Positions 36,190-46,542 of a stretch of DNA of 64,000 bases are shown one piece after another. The position numbers were made by a program, and so were the translations under genes. Origin of the DNA: Proteiniphilum sp. X52 (lineage in GTDB: Bacteria; Bacteroidota; Bacteroidia; Bacteroidales; Dysgonomonadaceae); assembly GCF_003712195.1 (NCBI RefSeq), contig NZ_RDSD01000010.1, positions 1 to 64,000 on the forward strand, read 5' to 3'. The notes beneath the pieces were generated by a model. It did not search any database, was not told where the DNA came from, and saw only the letters and a list, made by a program, of their open reading frames with translations. How positions within the stretch are numbered: the stretch's first letter is position 1; every line of letters begins with the position of its first letter.

Positions 36190-38424
36190 CTACACCCAGT
36201 CTACATTGTAATATAAACGGATCTGCTTGAAATCGCTGTTTTCCCGCAGAAGCGACTCGGCTGATTTTATCCTTTCCCTGGCCTTCGCGGAAGAATAGTG
36301 GTCGAGTTTCAGTAAAATTTCCCGTATATGCTGTTGTTGAATACGGTTGATCACAGGCTTGTTGGGCCCTAGTACGCTACCCTTGAATGATTGTTTCAAC
36401 AGCCCGAAAAGAGAAGCTGCGGCGCACTCTACCTTTTGTTCATCTTTGTGTTTCAGTACGATTGAGATCAGTCGGGTGAACGGGGGATATTTGAACAGTT
36501 TTCGCTCTGTGATCTGGGAATGGTAAAAACCCTGATAATCGTTCCGGCTGATCTGCCTGTAAATGGGTTGTTCCGGATCAGAGGTTTGAATGATAACCGT
36601 CCCCTGTTTGTCCCTGCGTCCGGCACGGCCTGCTGCCTGGGTGATCAGTTGGAAACCCCGCTCATGGGAACGGAAATCGGGATAGTTTAACAAGGTGTCC
36701 GCAGCGATAATGCCCACCACCCGCACATTGCCGAAATCCAACCCTTTCGAAAGCATTTGGGTGCCTACCAGTATTTGGATACGGTTCTCCTGGAAATCGT
36801 TGATAATACGTTCGAATGAATCCTTTCCACCGGCGGTATCCCTGTCCATACGCCCTACCACTGCGCCGGGAAAGAGTTGAGAGACTTCCTCTTCCAACCG
36901 TTCCGTGCCTGCTCCTAAAGATTTCAGTCCCTCGCCATGACAAGAAGGACATGTTGAGGGTAAAGGGTAAGCACTGTTGCAATAGTGGCATATAAGCCTG
37001 TCCTCCCTCTTGTGATAGGTGAGTGTGACATCGCAGTGAGGGCATTTTGGGATCCAGGCGCATGCCGCACATTCAATCACCGGGGCAAAGCCACGACGGT
37101 TGCGAAAGAGGATAGCCTGCTCCCCGTTTTCGAGCGCCTGGTTGATCTCCTCTATTAATGCAGGGGCAAGGATGCTCTTCATTTTCTTCCGCCGGCGCAG
37201 ATCCCTGGTGTTTTGCAGCCTGATTTGCGGTAACTCTGTCTTGCCAAAGCGTTCGTTCAGCGTTACCAATCCATATTTTCCCGCCTGCGCGTTATAATAA
37301 GATTCCACAGAGGGAGTGGCTGACCCCAACAATGTTTTGGCATTCGACATATGTGCCAGCATAATGGCCGTATCGCGCGCGTGATAGCGTGGGGAAGGCT
37401 CCTGTTGCTTATAGCTTGTTTCGTGTTCTTCATCCACAATCACCAGTCCTAACCGTCGGAACGGCAGGAAAAGGGAGGAGCGTACACCCAATACGATCTC
37501 ATAAGGTGTTTCGGACAACATCTTCTGCCATATCTCCGTTCGTTCCTGGTCGTTAATCCCGGAGTGGTAAATACCTATCTTATCGCCGAAAACACTTTGC
37601 AAGCGGTGGGTCAGCTGTGTGGTCAGGGCAATCTCCGGCAGGAGGTAAAGTGTCTGTTTCCCGTCCCTAAGCAGTTGATCGATAAGGTGGATATAGATCT
37701 CTGTCTTTCCGCTGGAGGTGGCACCGTGTAAAAGAACAGTCTGCTTATCAGAAAAACCCTCCTGGATGGCATTCAAGGCTTTCCGCTGTTCTTCGCTTAG
37801 GGGATAGGGGCCGCGGGTAAGCGCGGCTTTCCGTTGAAGGCGGCTTCTTTCTACTGTAAAAGAAATTAATATCTCTTTTTTAATTAAACCGTTCAGTACC
37901 ACGGGTGTGTATCCATTCAACCCTTTGGCCTCGCTCCGGCTGATGCTTTCTCTCCCGTTTTCGGTGAGGAACCGGATAATCTCATCCAGTAGTAATTGCT
38001 GTTTGGGAGATCTTTTCAGGATGGCAGCCACATCGGTATCCTCGAATGCGGGGCTCAGCCGGAACTGCTCTTCGCTTTTCCGGAAATAACCCTTTTGTAA
38101 ATCTTCCGGCATCATCGGGGAGGGGATCGCCGCTTTACACACATCCCCTTGTGAGGAGAGATAATAAAAGGAGATCCACTCCCACAACTCCAATTGCTGG
38201 TCGGTTACAACAGGCATGGAATCAATAAGGGAATGGATCTTCTTGATAGTGAAGTTTCCGGGTAATTGCCGGTGCACTTTTGCCACGATGGCGGTGTAAT
38301 ATTTTCGTCTTCCGAAAGGTACAACCACCCTGAATCCCCTCCCGATCTTGTGTCGCATGTCAGAGGGAACGGCGTAGGTGAACAGGCCGGAGAGCGGAAG
38401 CGGTAATATTACATCGGCATACAT
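36190..38424 (-). CDS. priA: Primosomal protein N' (PriA helicase)
   Basis: 744 residues. N-terminal 3'-DNA-binding domain (about 1-105), helicase core with LLHGATSSGKTEIY (Walker A), VIVDEEHETSYKQ (DEEH) and QAAGRAGRRDKQG (motif VI). Between the lobes is the zinc-binding insert: CAACAWIPKCPHCDVTL, then CHYC and CPSC. PriA restarts collapsed replication forks. Minus strand, 3 bp after the barrel gene's far end. Confidence 0.95.
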   Translation of the reverse strand: MYADVILPLPLSGLFTYAVPSDMRHKIGRGFRVVVPFGRRKYYTAIVAKVHRQLPGNFTIKKIHSLIDSMPVVTDQQLELWEWISFYYLSSQGDVCKAAIPSPMMPEDLQKGYFRKSEEQFRLSPAFEDTDVAAILKRSPKQQLLLDEIIRFLTENGRESISRSEAKGLNGYTPVVLNGLIKKEILISFTVERSRLQRKAALTRGPYPLSEEQRKALNAIQEGFSDKQTVLLHGATSSGKTEIYIHLIDQLLRDGKQTLYLLPEIALTTQLTHRLQSVFGDKIGIYHSGINDQERTEIWQKMLSETPYEIVLGVRSSLFLPFRRLGLVIVDEEHETSYKQQEPSPRYHARDTAIMLAHMSNAKTLLGSATPSVESYYNAQAGKYGLVTLNERFGKTELPQIRLQNTRDLRRRKKMKSILAPALIEEINQALENGEQAILFRNRRGFAPVIECAACAWIPKCPHCDVTLTYHKREDRLICHYCNSAYPLPSTCPSCHGEGLKSLGAGTERLEEEVSQLFPGAVVGRMDRDTAGGKDSFERIINDFQENRIQILVGTQMLSKGLDFGNVRVVGIIAADTLLNYPDFRSHERGFQLITQAAGRAGRRDKQGTVIIQTSDPEQPIYRQISRNDYQGFYHSQITERKLFKYPPFTRLISIVLKHKDEQKVECAAASLFGLLKQSFKGSVLGPNKPVINRIQQQHIREILLKLDHYSSAKARERIKSAESLLRENSDFKQIRLYYNVDWV

Positions 38425-38427
38425 GCC

Positions 38428-39054
38428 TTAAAAATATACGGCTGCCGTCAGTGACCAGGTCCCTTTTTTTCCGTTGAAAGCATCTGTCCACTTCGGTTCG
38501 TCCACCGAATAGTTGTCGGTCATCCTGATGCCGTAGTTCACCCCTATCGCCAACCGGCTGAATACTTCGGCGCCCGCACCCAGATTGATGCCAGCTTCAA
38601 AGTTTTTCGCCTCCACTTTGCCTTTTATCATTTCCCACGTGAATTCATCGCTCGCTACAAGGAAACGGGCATAGGGTCCACCGGCGATAAAGACTTTTAC
38701 CGGCAGTAATAGTCCGAACTTATATTTCACATTCACCGGAATATCCAGATAATGATTCGACACTTTTTGTGCCACGCTTTGGGCTCCCTCTTCCGAAACG
38801 CTTTTTACATTCATCCTGTCATTGCTGTATAAAAGCGATCCCTCAATTCCCAAATTGACGATAGGAAATGTAAATTCGGCCGTGGGACCCAATTTGAACG
38901 AGTTGAGGTTTTCCACTTTTATCACATCTTCTGAAAAAGAGGGCGTGTTTAATCCTACTTCGCCTCTTAACCCGAAGCGTAATTGTGCATTGGCAGCCGG
39001 CCCTATTACCAGGAACAGGATAAGGCTGCTTAGGAATAATTTTTTTGTTTTCAT
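38428..39054 (-). CDS. Outer-membrane beta-barrel protein (porin family, PorT-like)
   Basis: 208 residues. Signal peptide 1-23 (ending NAQ), then about eight amphipathic strands (LRFGLRGEVGLN, KFGLLLPVKVFIAGGPYARFL, GINLGAGAEVFSRLAIGVNY) and a C-terminal Phe in SLTAAVYF. Matches the OMP_b-brl_2 layout. Function unknown; the PorT link is by fold only. Lies directly upstream of priA (3 bp). Confidence 0.72.
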   Translation of the reverse strand: MKTKKLFLSSLILFLVIGPAANAQLRFGLRGEVGLNTPSFSEDVIKVENLNSFKLGPTAEFTFPIVNLGIEGSLLYSNDRMNVKSVSEEGAQSVAQKVSNHYLDIPVNVKYKFGLLLPVKVFIAGGPYARFLVASDEFTWEMIKGKVEAKNFEAGINLGAGAEVFSRLAIGVNYGIRMTDNYSVDEPKWTDAFNGKKGTWSLTAAVYF

Positions 39055-39189
39055 AATACTCTTTTTAGTGAAAATTTTTCTTCGGAGATTGTCTTAAAAT
39101 AGGCATATCAAACCATACTTGATGACAACCCACAAATTAAACAAAAAAGAACGGGAATGAATGGTTAAAAAGCGCAAAAATTATATAAG

Positions 39190-39228
39190 AAAAGCGTTTA
39201 TGCCCCCTCGCGGGAGAAAAACGCTTTT
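39190..39228 (-). terminator. Terminator of the sdhCAB operon
   Basis: AAAAGCGTTT (39190-39199) pairs with AAACGCTTTT (39219-39228). Read on the minus strand it ends in TTTTC, about 75 bp after the sdhB stop. Confidence 0.8.
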
Positions 39229-39301
39229 TACTTCGCGCAATCCGCTACTCTTCGGCAAAACAATTTCACCTGGTTCGCGCTTGCTTGCTGCCAGATCTCA
39301 C

Positions 39302-40057
39302 CTAGTCCGCAAATTTTGCTTTCAGAAACTCGCGGTTCAACCGCGCGATATTGGTAATGGAGATGTTCTTCGGACATTCCACCTCGCACGCGCCGGTATT
39401 GGTGCAGTTTCCGAAGCCCAGTTCGTCCATCTTGGCCACCATCGCTTTGGCACGTTGTTTCCTTTCCACACGTCCTTGGGGCAGTAACGCCAACTGGCTC
39501 ACCTTGGCTGATACGAAAAGCATGGCCGATCCGTTCTTGCAGGCTGCCACACAGGCGCCACAACCGATGCAAGCCGCGGCATCCATCGCCATTTCGGCGT
39601 CGTGGCGCGGGATAGGGATGGCATTCGCATCGGGGACACCGCCGGTATTGACCGAAACATAACCACCTGCCTGCATGATCTTGTCAAAAGCCGTTCGGTC
39701 CACCATCAGGTCTTTGATGATGGGGAACCCCGCGGAACGCCACGGCTCAACGGTGATGGTGTCGCCGTCGTTGAACCGCCGCATATGCAGCTGGCAGGTG
39801 GTTATACCCTGGTCGGGCCCGTGGGGGTGACCGTTGATATAGAGGCTGCACATACCGCAGATACCTTCGCGACAGTCGTGATCGAAAACCACCGGCTCTT
39901 TTCCTTCATTGATCAGTTGTTCATTCAGGATATCGAGCATCTCCAAAAATGAGCTTCCCTGCGAGATGTTTTCCAATGGGTAAGTTTCGAAGTGCCCCTT
40001 ATCTTTCGGTCCGTTCTGGCGCCAAACTTTTACTTTTATGTTGATATCTTTATCCAT
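39302..40057 (-). CDS. sdhB: Succinate dehydrogenase/fumarate reductase iron-sulfur subunit
   Basis: 251 residues. The [2Fe-2S] site is [15 protein letters not shown] (about 65-79), the [4Fe-4S] site [13 protein letters not shown], and the last cluster [15 protein letters not shown]. It passes electrons between the flavin subunit and the membrane cytochrome b. In fermenting Bacteroidales this complex mainly reduces fumarate to succinate. Third gene of sdhCAB on the minus strand. Confidence 0.96.
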   Translation of the reverse strand: MDKDINIKVKVWRQNGPKDKGHFETYPLENISQGSSFLEMLDILNEQLINEGKEPVVFDHDCREGICGMCSLYINGHPHGPDQGITTCQLHMRRFNDGDTITVEPWRSAGFPIIKDLMVDRTAFDKIMQAGGYVSVNTGGVPDANAIPIPRHDAEMAMDAAACIGCGACVAACKNGSAMLFVSAKVSQLALLPQGRVERKQRAKAMVAKMDELGFGNCTNTGACEVECPKNISITNIARLNREFLKAKFAD

Positions 40058-40101
40058 GATCGTTTTGTTGTTTTAAAGTTTACCCGTTATTGATCCACAG
40101 T

Positions 40102-42045
40102 TTAAGATTTGTAGTTCCTTTGCTGGCGAACCACAAACTCGTAATTAAGCGGTTCCTTGTACATCACCGGATCTTGATCCTCTCCCCGGTATTCCCAGCA
40201 GGAAACATAAGAGAACTGATCGTCATGGCGCAATGCTTCACCTTCGGGTGTTTGATGCTCTAAGCGGAAGTGTCCTCCACAGGATTCTTCGCGGTCGAGA
40301 GCATCGTGTGCCATCAGTTCGCCGATCTCGATAAAGTCGGCCAGACGCAACGCCTTTTCGAGTTCCACATTGAGTGTCTCTTTGTTGCCCGGTATGCGTA
40401 AGTTGGTCCAGAAATCCTTTTTTACTTCTTTCAACTTCTCGATGGCTGTCCTCAACCCTTCCGCATCGCGTCCCATACCGACAAAGTCCCACATGACATG
40501 GCCCAACTCCTTGTGGATATGATCCACCGAGTGTTTCCCCCTGATGCTCATCAGGCGGTCGATCCTGTCGTTGATCTCTTTTTCGACCGTGTCAAATTCC
40601 GGCGCATCGGTCTTGAAGCGCGGCACGTTGATCTGGTCGGCCAGATAGTTTTGGATGGTGTAGGGGAGCACGAAATAACCGTCGGCCAGCCCCTGCATCA
40701 GTGCGGATGCTCCCAGGCGGTTGGCACCGTGGTCGGAGAAGTTGGCTTCGCCGATGGCAAACAACCCGGGGATAGAGGTCATCAGTTCGTAATCCACCCA
40801 GATACCGCCCATGGTATAGTGGATGGCGGGATAGATCATCATGGGCGTTTCATAGGGATTGTCGTCCACGATCTTTTCATACATCTGGAACAGGTTGCCG
40901 TAGCGGGCTTCCACCACATCCCTGCCGAGTCGGTGGATGGCGTCGGCGAAATCGAGGTAGACGGCCAATCCGGTGTTGCCTACACCGTAACCCGCGTCAC
41001 AGCGTTCTTTGGCGGCACGCGATGCCACGTCACGGGGAACAAGGTTTCCGAATGCGGGGTAACGGCGCTCCAGATAGTAGTCGCGATCTTCTTCCCTGAT
41101 ATCGGTCGGTTTGAGTTTCCCCTCGCGGATGGCTTGGGCGTCTTCCAGTTTTTTGGGAACCCAGATGCGCCCGTCGTTGCGCAGCGATTCCGACATCAGG
41201 GTCAGTTTCGACTGGAACTCCCCGTGTACCGGAATACAGGTCGGGTGGATCTGTGCCATACAGGGGTTGGCGAAGTAAGCTCCCCGCTTGTAGCATTGCC
41301 ATGCGGCCGAACCGTTGGAGGTCATCGCGTTGGTGGACAAAAAGAATGTGTTGCCATACCCTCCTGTGGCGATTACCACGGCATGGGCGGCAAAACGTTC
41401 CAGTTTCCCGGTGACCAAGTTGCGGGCGATAATACCCCGCGCGCGACCGTCGATGATGACCAAATCCACCATCTCGTAACGGGTGTAGAGCTTTACTTGT
41501 TTGCGGTGTACCGCGCGACTCAATGCCGAGTAGGCGCCCAGCAGCAATTGCTGTCCTGTCTGTCCGCGGGCGTAAAATGTGCGGGATACCTGTGCCCCCC
41601 CGAAGGAGCGGTTGTCGAGCAGGCCTCCGTATTCGCGCGCGAAGGGAACACCCTGCGCCACACACTGGTCGATAATGCTGTTGGATACCTCCGCCAGACG
41701 ATATACGTTGGCCTCACGGGCACGGTAGTCGCCCCCCTTGATCGTATCATAGAACAACCGGTAGACCGAGTCGCCGTCGTTCGGATAGTTTTTTGCGGCA
41801 TTAATGCCTCCCTGCGCGGCGATTGAGTGCGCGCGGCGGGGAGAATCCTGAATACAGAAATTCAGCACGTTGAAACCGAGTTCACCTAATGACGCCGCCG
41901 CCGACGCGCCGGCCAGCCCCGTGCCTACCACAATAATATCGAGGCGGCGTTTATTGGCCGGATTCACCAACTTTTGATGATTCTTGTAATTGGTCCATTT
42001 TTCGGCGAGAGGCCCTTCGGGTATTTTGGAATTTATCTTGTTCAT
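40102..42045 (-). CDS. sdhA: Succinate dehydrogenase/fumarate reductase flavoprotein subunit
   Basis: 647 residues from ATG 42045 ([17 protein letters not shown]); an ATG three codons earlier is in frame. FAD-binding [15 protein letters not shown] at the N-terminus, the [14 protein letters not shown] segment with the flavin-linked His, and the substrate-site region [12 protein letters not shown]...[11 protein letters not shown]. Long relative to E. coli FrdA, as in the type B/E quinol:fumarate reductases with one membrane subunit. An antisense frame of 442 codons lies on the plus strand but is a shadow. Confidence 0.97.
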   Translation of the reverse strand: MNKINSKIPEGPLAEKWTNYKNHQKLVNPANKRRLDIIVVGTGLAGASAAASLGELGFNVLNFCIQDSPRRAHSIAAQGGINAAKNYPNDGDSVYRLFYDTIKGGDYRAREANVYRLAEVSNSIIDQCVAQGVPFAREYGGLLDNRSFGGAQVSRTFYARGQTGQQLLLGAYSALSRAVHRKQVKLYTRYEMVDLVIIDGRARGIIARNLVTGKLERFAAHAVVIATGGYGNTFFLSTNAMTSNGSAAWQCYKRGAYFANPCMAQIHPTCIPVHGEFQSKLTLMSESLRNDGRIWVPKKLEDAQAIREGKLKPTDIREEDRDYYLERRYPAFGNLVPRDVASRAAKERCDAGYGVGNTGLAVYLDFADAIHRLGRDVVEARYGNLFQMYEKIVDDNPYETPMMIYPAIHYTMGGIWVDYELMTSIPGLFAIGEANFSDHGANRLGASALMQGLADGYFVLPYTIQNYLADQINVPRFKTDAPEFDTVEKEINDRIDRLMSIRGKHSVDHIHKELGHVMWDFVGMGRDAEGLRTAIEKLKEVKKDFWTNLRIPGNKETLNVELEKALRLADFIEIGELMAHDALDREESCGGHFRLEHQTPEGEALRHDDQFSYVSCWEYRGEDQDPVMYKEPLNYEFVVRQQRNYKS

Positions 42046-42064
42046 AATATTCAATTGCTTTTTG

Positions 42065-42739
42065 TTATCCTAATAGGTTGGAGTATCCGAGATATACGGC
42101 TATGGGCACAATGGCGAATCCCAGGCAGACAATGGTTGAGAAAACGTTGCCGATCACTTTGATCCGTTTCATCCAGACAGTATTGTTCCAGCCGACGGTA
42201 TGGAGGGCGCTCCAGAAGCCGTGTGTGAGGTGAAACCATAAGGAGAGGAAGGCTAGTTCATAGACAATCACGACCCAGAGGCTGGAGAAAACTTCCGCTG
42301 TCAATTGCGCACTGTCGTGTCGAAACCCTTCAATTCCAAGGAGTTCTTTGAACTGCATCTGATACCACATCTGGTAGAGGTGCAGGCCCAGGAACAAGAG
42401 TATAAATAGCCCCAACACAAACATGTTTTGCGACGACCAGGTGGTTTTGGTTTTGCTGGCGGAAGCATACCTGTCTTTTCCCCTGGCTTTTCTGTTCTGC
42501 AACGTCAGGAACACCCCGTACAAAATGTGGAAGACAAACCCCAGTGCCAGCACACCTGTCGCGGCGACCGCCCACCAGTTCGCGCCAAGCACCTCGTTGG
42601 CGATGAAATTGTAGGAGTCGTAGCTGAAGATGAGTACCAGGTTCATCGACATGTGGAACAGAAGAAACAGAATCAGAAAAAGGCCGGAAATACTTTGGAC
42701 AAACTTCCGCCCGATAGATGATTTGATTAGCCAACTCAT
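42065..42739 (-). CDS. sdhC: Succinate dehydrogenase cytochrome b subunit (SdhC/FrdC type)
   Basis: 224 residues with five TM helices (about 10-35, 55-85, 105-130, 150-180, 195-220). His residues on the helices ([29 protein letters not shown]) would bind two b hemes, as in the single-anchor di-heme complexes. First gene of the operon; 19 bp to sdhA. Behind TACTTTTG at 42834-42827. Confidence 0.93.
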   Translation of the reverse strand: MSWLIKSSIGRKFVQSISGLFLILFLLFHMSMNLVLIFSYDSYNFIANEVLGANWWAVAATGVLALGFVFHILYGVFLTLQNRKARGKDRYASASKTKTTWSSQNMFVLGLFILLFLGLHLYQMWYQMQFKELLGIEGFRHDSAQLTAEVFSSLWVVIVYELAFLSLWFHLTHGFWSALHTVGWNNTVWMKRIKVIGNVFSTIVCLGFAIVPIAVYLGYSNLLG

Positions 42740-42826
42740 AAACTTCTCTTTTTTAAATTATTTTGATTTTTTATTTTTTACGTCCTGGTTTTGCTAGTGC
42801 CGATAATGTATTTTCTTTTAGCACCA

Positions 42827-42834
42827 CAAAAGTA
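42827..42834 (-). promoter_or_regulatory. -7 box for sdhCAB
   Basis: Minus-strand TACTTTTG followed by TGG, 88 bp before the sdhC ATG. The long 5' UTR could hold regulation, but nothing specific is visible. Confidence 0.5.
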
Positions 42835-43069
42835 CAACTTTTTATCTGTTTACCCAGAACTATTTGAGGAAATTTTTCTTTAATTGATTTTTCGCAGTAG
42901 ATCTTGAAAAGAGCGGTGGGGAAGCAATTTCTCGATTAACGTGTAACGGCTTGGGCTTTTTCGTCGTCTGCCTGTGAATGGGTTTCCTCTCTGAAAACTG
43001 TAGTCAACTGTCTATATGCGCGATGCAAATGTGACCGGTGGGATCGATCCCCGGTTTGAAAAAAAAGGT

Positions 43070-43077
43070 TATCTTTG
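43070..43077 (+). promoter_or_regulatory. -7 box for trpS
   Basis: TATCTTTG followed by CGCG, 27 bp before the trpS ATG. No -33 TTTG at the right spacing. Confidence 0.55.
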
Positions 43078-43103
43078 CGCGTTGAAAAGAATTGTGACTG
43101 ATT

Positions 43104-44093
43104 ATGGATATAGTATTAAGTGGTATTCGTTCTACCGGGAAACTGCATTTGGGAAATTATTACGGCGCGTTGCGCAACTTTATCAGGATGCAGGAGGAGA
43201 ACAAGTGTTATTTCTTCATAGCCGACATACATTCCCTCACCACGCATCCCGATCCGAAAATGCTGCATGAGAATGTGAAGAACGTGCTGGTGGATTACCT
43301 TGCTGCCGGAATTGATCCTGAGAAATCGGTGATTTATGTGCAAAGCGACCTGCCCGAAACAGCAGAGTTGTATCTCTACCTCAATATGCATGCTTACCTG
43401 GGTGAACTCTCCAAAACCTCTTCATTTAAGGAAAAAGCCCGCAAGCAGCCGGAGAACGTGAACGCGGGACTACTTACCTATCCCACGCTAATGGCGGCCG
43501 ATATACTTATTCACCGCGCTGATAAAGTGCCCGTGGGGAAAGATCAGGAGCAGCACCTCGAAATGACCCGCCGTTTTGCCCGCCGCTTTAACCATTTCTA
43601 CGGAGTGGAGTATTTCAAAGAGCCGGTGGCTTATAACTTCGGGGAAGCACTGGTGAAAATCCCCGGATTGGACGGTAGCGGAAAGATGGGGAAATCGGAG
43701 GGAAATGCCATTTACCTGGATGATAGCCCGAAAGAGATCGAAAAGAAGGTGAAAAAAGCGCTTACCGACGCCGGCCCGACCGAACCCAACTCCGTAAAAC
43801 CCGACTATATCGAAAATCTTTTCACTCTGCTGCGGGTGGTGTCTGCCCCCGAGGTGGTGCAACATTATGAATTGCAGTGGAACACATGCGCGATCCGTTA
43901 CGGTGATCTGAAAAAACAACTGGCCGAAGATATCATTAAAGTAACCACCCCTATACGAGAGCGGATACAAGAGATAGAAAAAGACGACGCTTATTTGCAT
44001 AAAGTAACCCTTCAGGGGGCGGAAAGAGCAAGGGAAAGCGCCCGCAAAACCATAGAAGGAGTAAGGGAAATTGTGGGGTTCAAACCATTTTAA
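43104..44093 (+). CDS. trpS: Tryptophanyl-tRNA synthetase
   Basis: 329 residues, the usual class I TrpRS size. The HIGH-like site is TGKLHLGNYYG at about 10-20, and the KMSKS loop is KMGKS at 194-198. Charges tRNA-Trp. No T-box or leader peptide is visible upstream. Confidence 0.96.
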   Translation: MDIVLSGIRSTGKLHLGNYYGALRNFIRMQEENKCYFFIADIHSLTTHPDPKMLHENVKNVLVDYLAAGIDPEKSVIYVQSDLPETAELYLYLNMHAYLGELSKTSSFKEKARKQPENVNAGLLTYPTLMAADILIHRADKVPVGKDQEQHLEMTRRFARRFNHFYGVEYFKEPVAYNFGEALVKIPGLDGSGKMGKSEGNAIYLDDSPKEIEKKVKKALTDAGPTEPNSVKPDYIENLFTLLRVVSAPEVVQHYELQWNTCAIRYGDLKKQLAEDIIKVTTPIRERIQEIEKDDAYLHKVTLQGAERARESARKTIEGVREIVGFKPF

Positions 44094-44117
44094 GAGTGGA
44101 AAAATAAGTGTGACATA

Positions 44118-44174
44118 GTTCAAGTTTCGCATGTAAGTTTGAAATGTATGCCACTAAAGCGGAGACCTTTAGAT
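44118..44174 (+). repeat. 57-bp intergenic repeat, copy 1
   Basis: Starts TTCAAGTTTCGCATGTAAG and ends AGACCTTTAGATG. About 82% identical to 45319-45375. Each copy lies upstream of an acyltransferase-like gene in the same orientation, at 132 bp and 37 bp from the start. Confidence 0.65.
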
Positions 44175-44306
44175 GTTTCCCCGGATACCCATCATCAGCG
44201 ATAACTAATACAATGATAAGGTACAGCTTGCGAAAGTTAAATGATCTAAACTTTTCAGCCCGTCGGTTGTTCATTAAAATAATACAAAAAAGAAAAGTAT
44301 GTCTCT

Positions 44307-45203
44307 ATGCTGACATTTCAATCAATTGAATTAAAAGATAAAGATATCATCAATTCCTACCTTCGGAAACAAAACTACAGGGCATCAGATCTTTGTTTTA
44401 CTAATTTGTATTGCTGGGGAAGAAAATTCGACACACAATTTGCTATAACGCCCGATTGGTTGTTTATCCGCTTTAAAGACAATAATGGCCGGAATTCTTA
44501 TCTCAAACCGGTAGGGACGGGTAATTTGAAGGAGGCTGTAGACCTTATTCAGGAAAACCATTCGTCGTTCAGCTCCCCTTTTCAGATGAGGGGGCTGACC
44601 AAAGAAATGATAAAAGAAATTGAGGATGCGATGCCCGGCCGGTTCGACTACCAGCTGAACAGGTCTGTCTCCGATTACATCTACACCACCGAGAAACTGA
44701 TCCATCTCAAAGGAAAAAAACTGCAAAGCAAACGAAATCATATCAATCGGTTCAAACGGGAGAATGACTGGAAGTACCATTCCCTTACCGGAAACCGGGC
44801 GTTGGTGGAAGAGTGCAAGAATATGCTCGACAAGTGGATGGAAATGAACAAAGAGGAAAAAGACCCGTCGCTGGTCTATGATGATCGTGCCACTACGCTG
44901 ATGCTCGATAATTTTGAGTATTTTAACCTGAAGGGAGGATTGATTTGTGTCGACAACCAAATAGCCGCCTTTACTATCGGCGAGCCGCTTACTGAAGATA
45001 CTTTTGTGGTGCATGTGGAGAAAGCGTTTACCTTTATTCATGGTGCGTACACTATCATCAACCAGCAATTCATCGAAAATGAGGCGTCGGATTTTTTCTA
45101 TGTGAACAGGGAAGAGGACATGGGGATGGAGAATCTCCGTCGTGCCAAGCAGTCCTATCATCCCGATATCTTGCTCGAAAAATATAACGCGAGATTTAAA
45201 TGA
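44307..45203 (+). CDS. DUF2156 (phosphatidylglycerol lysyltransferase C-terminal-like) protein
   Basis: 298 residues of two GNAT-like halves, matching the DUF2156/LPG_synthase_C fold: LTFQSIELKDKDIINSYL at the start, SKRNHINRFKRENDW in the middle, and FFYVNREEDMGMENLRRAKQ near the end. It lacks the membrane helices of MprF. Relatives transfer aminoacyl or acyl groups to lipids or peptides; substrate here unknown. Confidence 0.82.
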   Translation: MLTFQSIELKDKDIINSYLRKQNYRASDLCFTNLYCWGRKFDTQFAITPDWLFIRFKDNNGRNSYLKPVGTGNLKEAVDLIQENHSSFSSPFQMRGLTKEMIKEIEDAMPGRFDYQLNRSVSDYIYTTEKLIHLKGKKLQSKRNHINRFKRENDWKYHSLTGNRALVEECKNMLDKWMEMNKEEKDPSLVYDDRATTLMLDNFEYFNLKGGLICVDNQIAAFTIGEPLTEDTFVVHVEKAFTFIHGAYTIINQQFIENEASDFFYVNREEDMGMENLRRAKQSYHPDILLEKYNARFK

Positions 45204-45318
45204 TGAGTCTGCTCCGAAAACCCCCAAACCCAATTTCAGAGGTTTACAACTCACTGAAGATCAATAGGCGTTTTGGGAACTTTTTAGCAGAAAAGACTTA
45301 TCAGAGGGGACTCAATGA

Positions 45319-45375
45319 TTCAAGTTTTGCATGTAAATTTGAAATGTAGGCGATGAAGGCGGAGACCTATAGGCG
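45319..45375 (+). repeat. 57-bp intergenic repeat, copy 2
   Basis: TTCAAGTTTTGCATGTAAA to AGACCTATAGGCG. Its first half can fold (TTCAAGTTT with AAATTTGAA). Partner of 44118-44174. Confidence 0.65.
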
Positions 45376-45412
45376 TTCAGCCGCAATCGCACAACCTGCG
45401 GACCATGAGTAG

Positions 45413-46345
45413 ATGATACAATTTGCCGACGAGACAACAAGACCACAGGTGCGGGAGATGTGGAAAACCGTCTTCGGTGATCCTGACGACTACATGGAAG
45501 TCTACTTCCGTCATAAATACCGTGACGAAGCCACCCTTCTGCGCATGGAGGGCGATAAAGTGGTGGCTTCCCTGCAAATGTTGCCTTACCGATTCAACTT
45601 TTGTGGGAGGGAGATCCCTGTCATTTACCTCTCCGGCGTCTCTACCCTCCCGGGATACAGGAGAAAAGGATATGTGCGGGAGCTGCTGATCAAAAGTTTT
45701 GAAGAAGCACAGCGTAAGGATGTGCCGCTGATGGTGCTCGCCCCGCAGGAGGAGTGGCTGGTCGGATTCTATGACCGGTATGGGTTTGCACAGACTTTTG
45801 ATGCCGGAACGGAAGCGTTGCCTTCGTTAAAGCTACTGCTTGAAAAGTGTCACGGCGACCTGCATGCGGCCTTCAGAGAGTTTAACGCCTTATTCGGACA
45901 AAAAGACATGACCCTCCAGAAATCATTCGACGATTTCCGTGCCATGGTGGAGGAGGCGGCGCTTTATGATTTTCCGGCGAAAAGAAATTTGACAGGCATG
46001 GCACGTGTGATCGATGCCCAAAGATTGGTGTCCCTGTTCGCCGCATGTTATCAACAAAAATCATTCTCGATAAGGGTATATGATGAGTTGTTGGAAAATA
46101 ACAATGCCTTATTCACGGTCATGGACGGAAAAGTGGAGAGGAAGTTGCCCGTCGACAGATCCGGGTTGAGGGACAGGGAAGAAGCAGCTGTGGACAAGAA
46201 AAAACCGCCGCGGAAACCTATACTCGCGACCGACGTAAGGGAGTTGGCGCAACTCCTTCTGGGATATCATATTTCCGAGAAGGGAGAACCATTCAGCTCT
46301 CTCTTCCCTGAAAAGGAACCGCAAATGCATTTTATGCTCGAATAA
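45413..46345 (+). CDS. GNAT family N-acetyltransferase (Eis-like)
   Basis: 310 residues. The first GNAT domain has the acetyl-CoA motif YLSGVSTLPGYRRKGYVREL (about 82-101) and VLAPQEEWLVGFYDRYGF; a second, degenerate half and a short sterol-carrier-like end follow, as in Eis. Substrate unknown. It follows the DUF2156 gene and the second copy of the intergenic repeat, so the two acyltransferases may share regulation. Confidence 0.85.
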   Translation: MIQFADETTRPQVREMWKTVFGDPDDYMEVYFRHKYRDEATLLRMEGDKVVASLQMLPYRFNFCGREIPVIYLSGVSTLPGYRRKGYVRELLIKSFEEAQRKDVPLMVLAPQEEWLVGFYDRYGFAQTFDAGTEALPSLKLLLEKCHGDLHAAFREFNALFGQKDMTLQKSFDDFRAMVEEAALYDFPAKRNLTGMARVIDAQRLVSLFAACYQQKSFSIRVYDELLENNNALFTVMDGKVERKLPVDRSGLRDREEAAVDKKKPPRKPILATDVRELAQLLLGYHISEKGEPFSSLFPEKEPQMHFMLE

Positions 46346-46542
46346 ATTCAGCAAGAAAGATGTCACTATATAAATAAGGAGAATCAGCAAATTCAAATTA
46401 ATCCCAAGACCAATGCAATTGAATACAAAACAAGCATTACCGTCGCAACAAATTGAATGCTTGGTAAAGTTACTTTTTTAAACAGCTTTTTTCCGAGATA
46501 TCCGCGTCCCTGAGTCTTGAATCTTGAGTCTTGAATTTTGAA

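Larger units (their letters stand above)
42740..43103. other. Divergent promoter region sdhC/trpS
   Basis: Minus-strand TACTTTTG (42834-42827) for sdhC and plus-strand TATCTTTG (43070-43077) for trpS. The middle 230 bp hold no supported gene. Confidence 0.5.

Noticed and set aside
40498-41826. 442-codon frame on the plus strand
   Set aside because: It is antisense to sdhA, whose codon bias keeps the opposite frame open. The predicted protein is His/Val/Gly-rich with no family resemblance.
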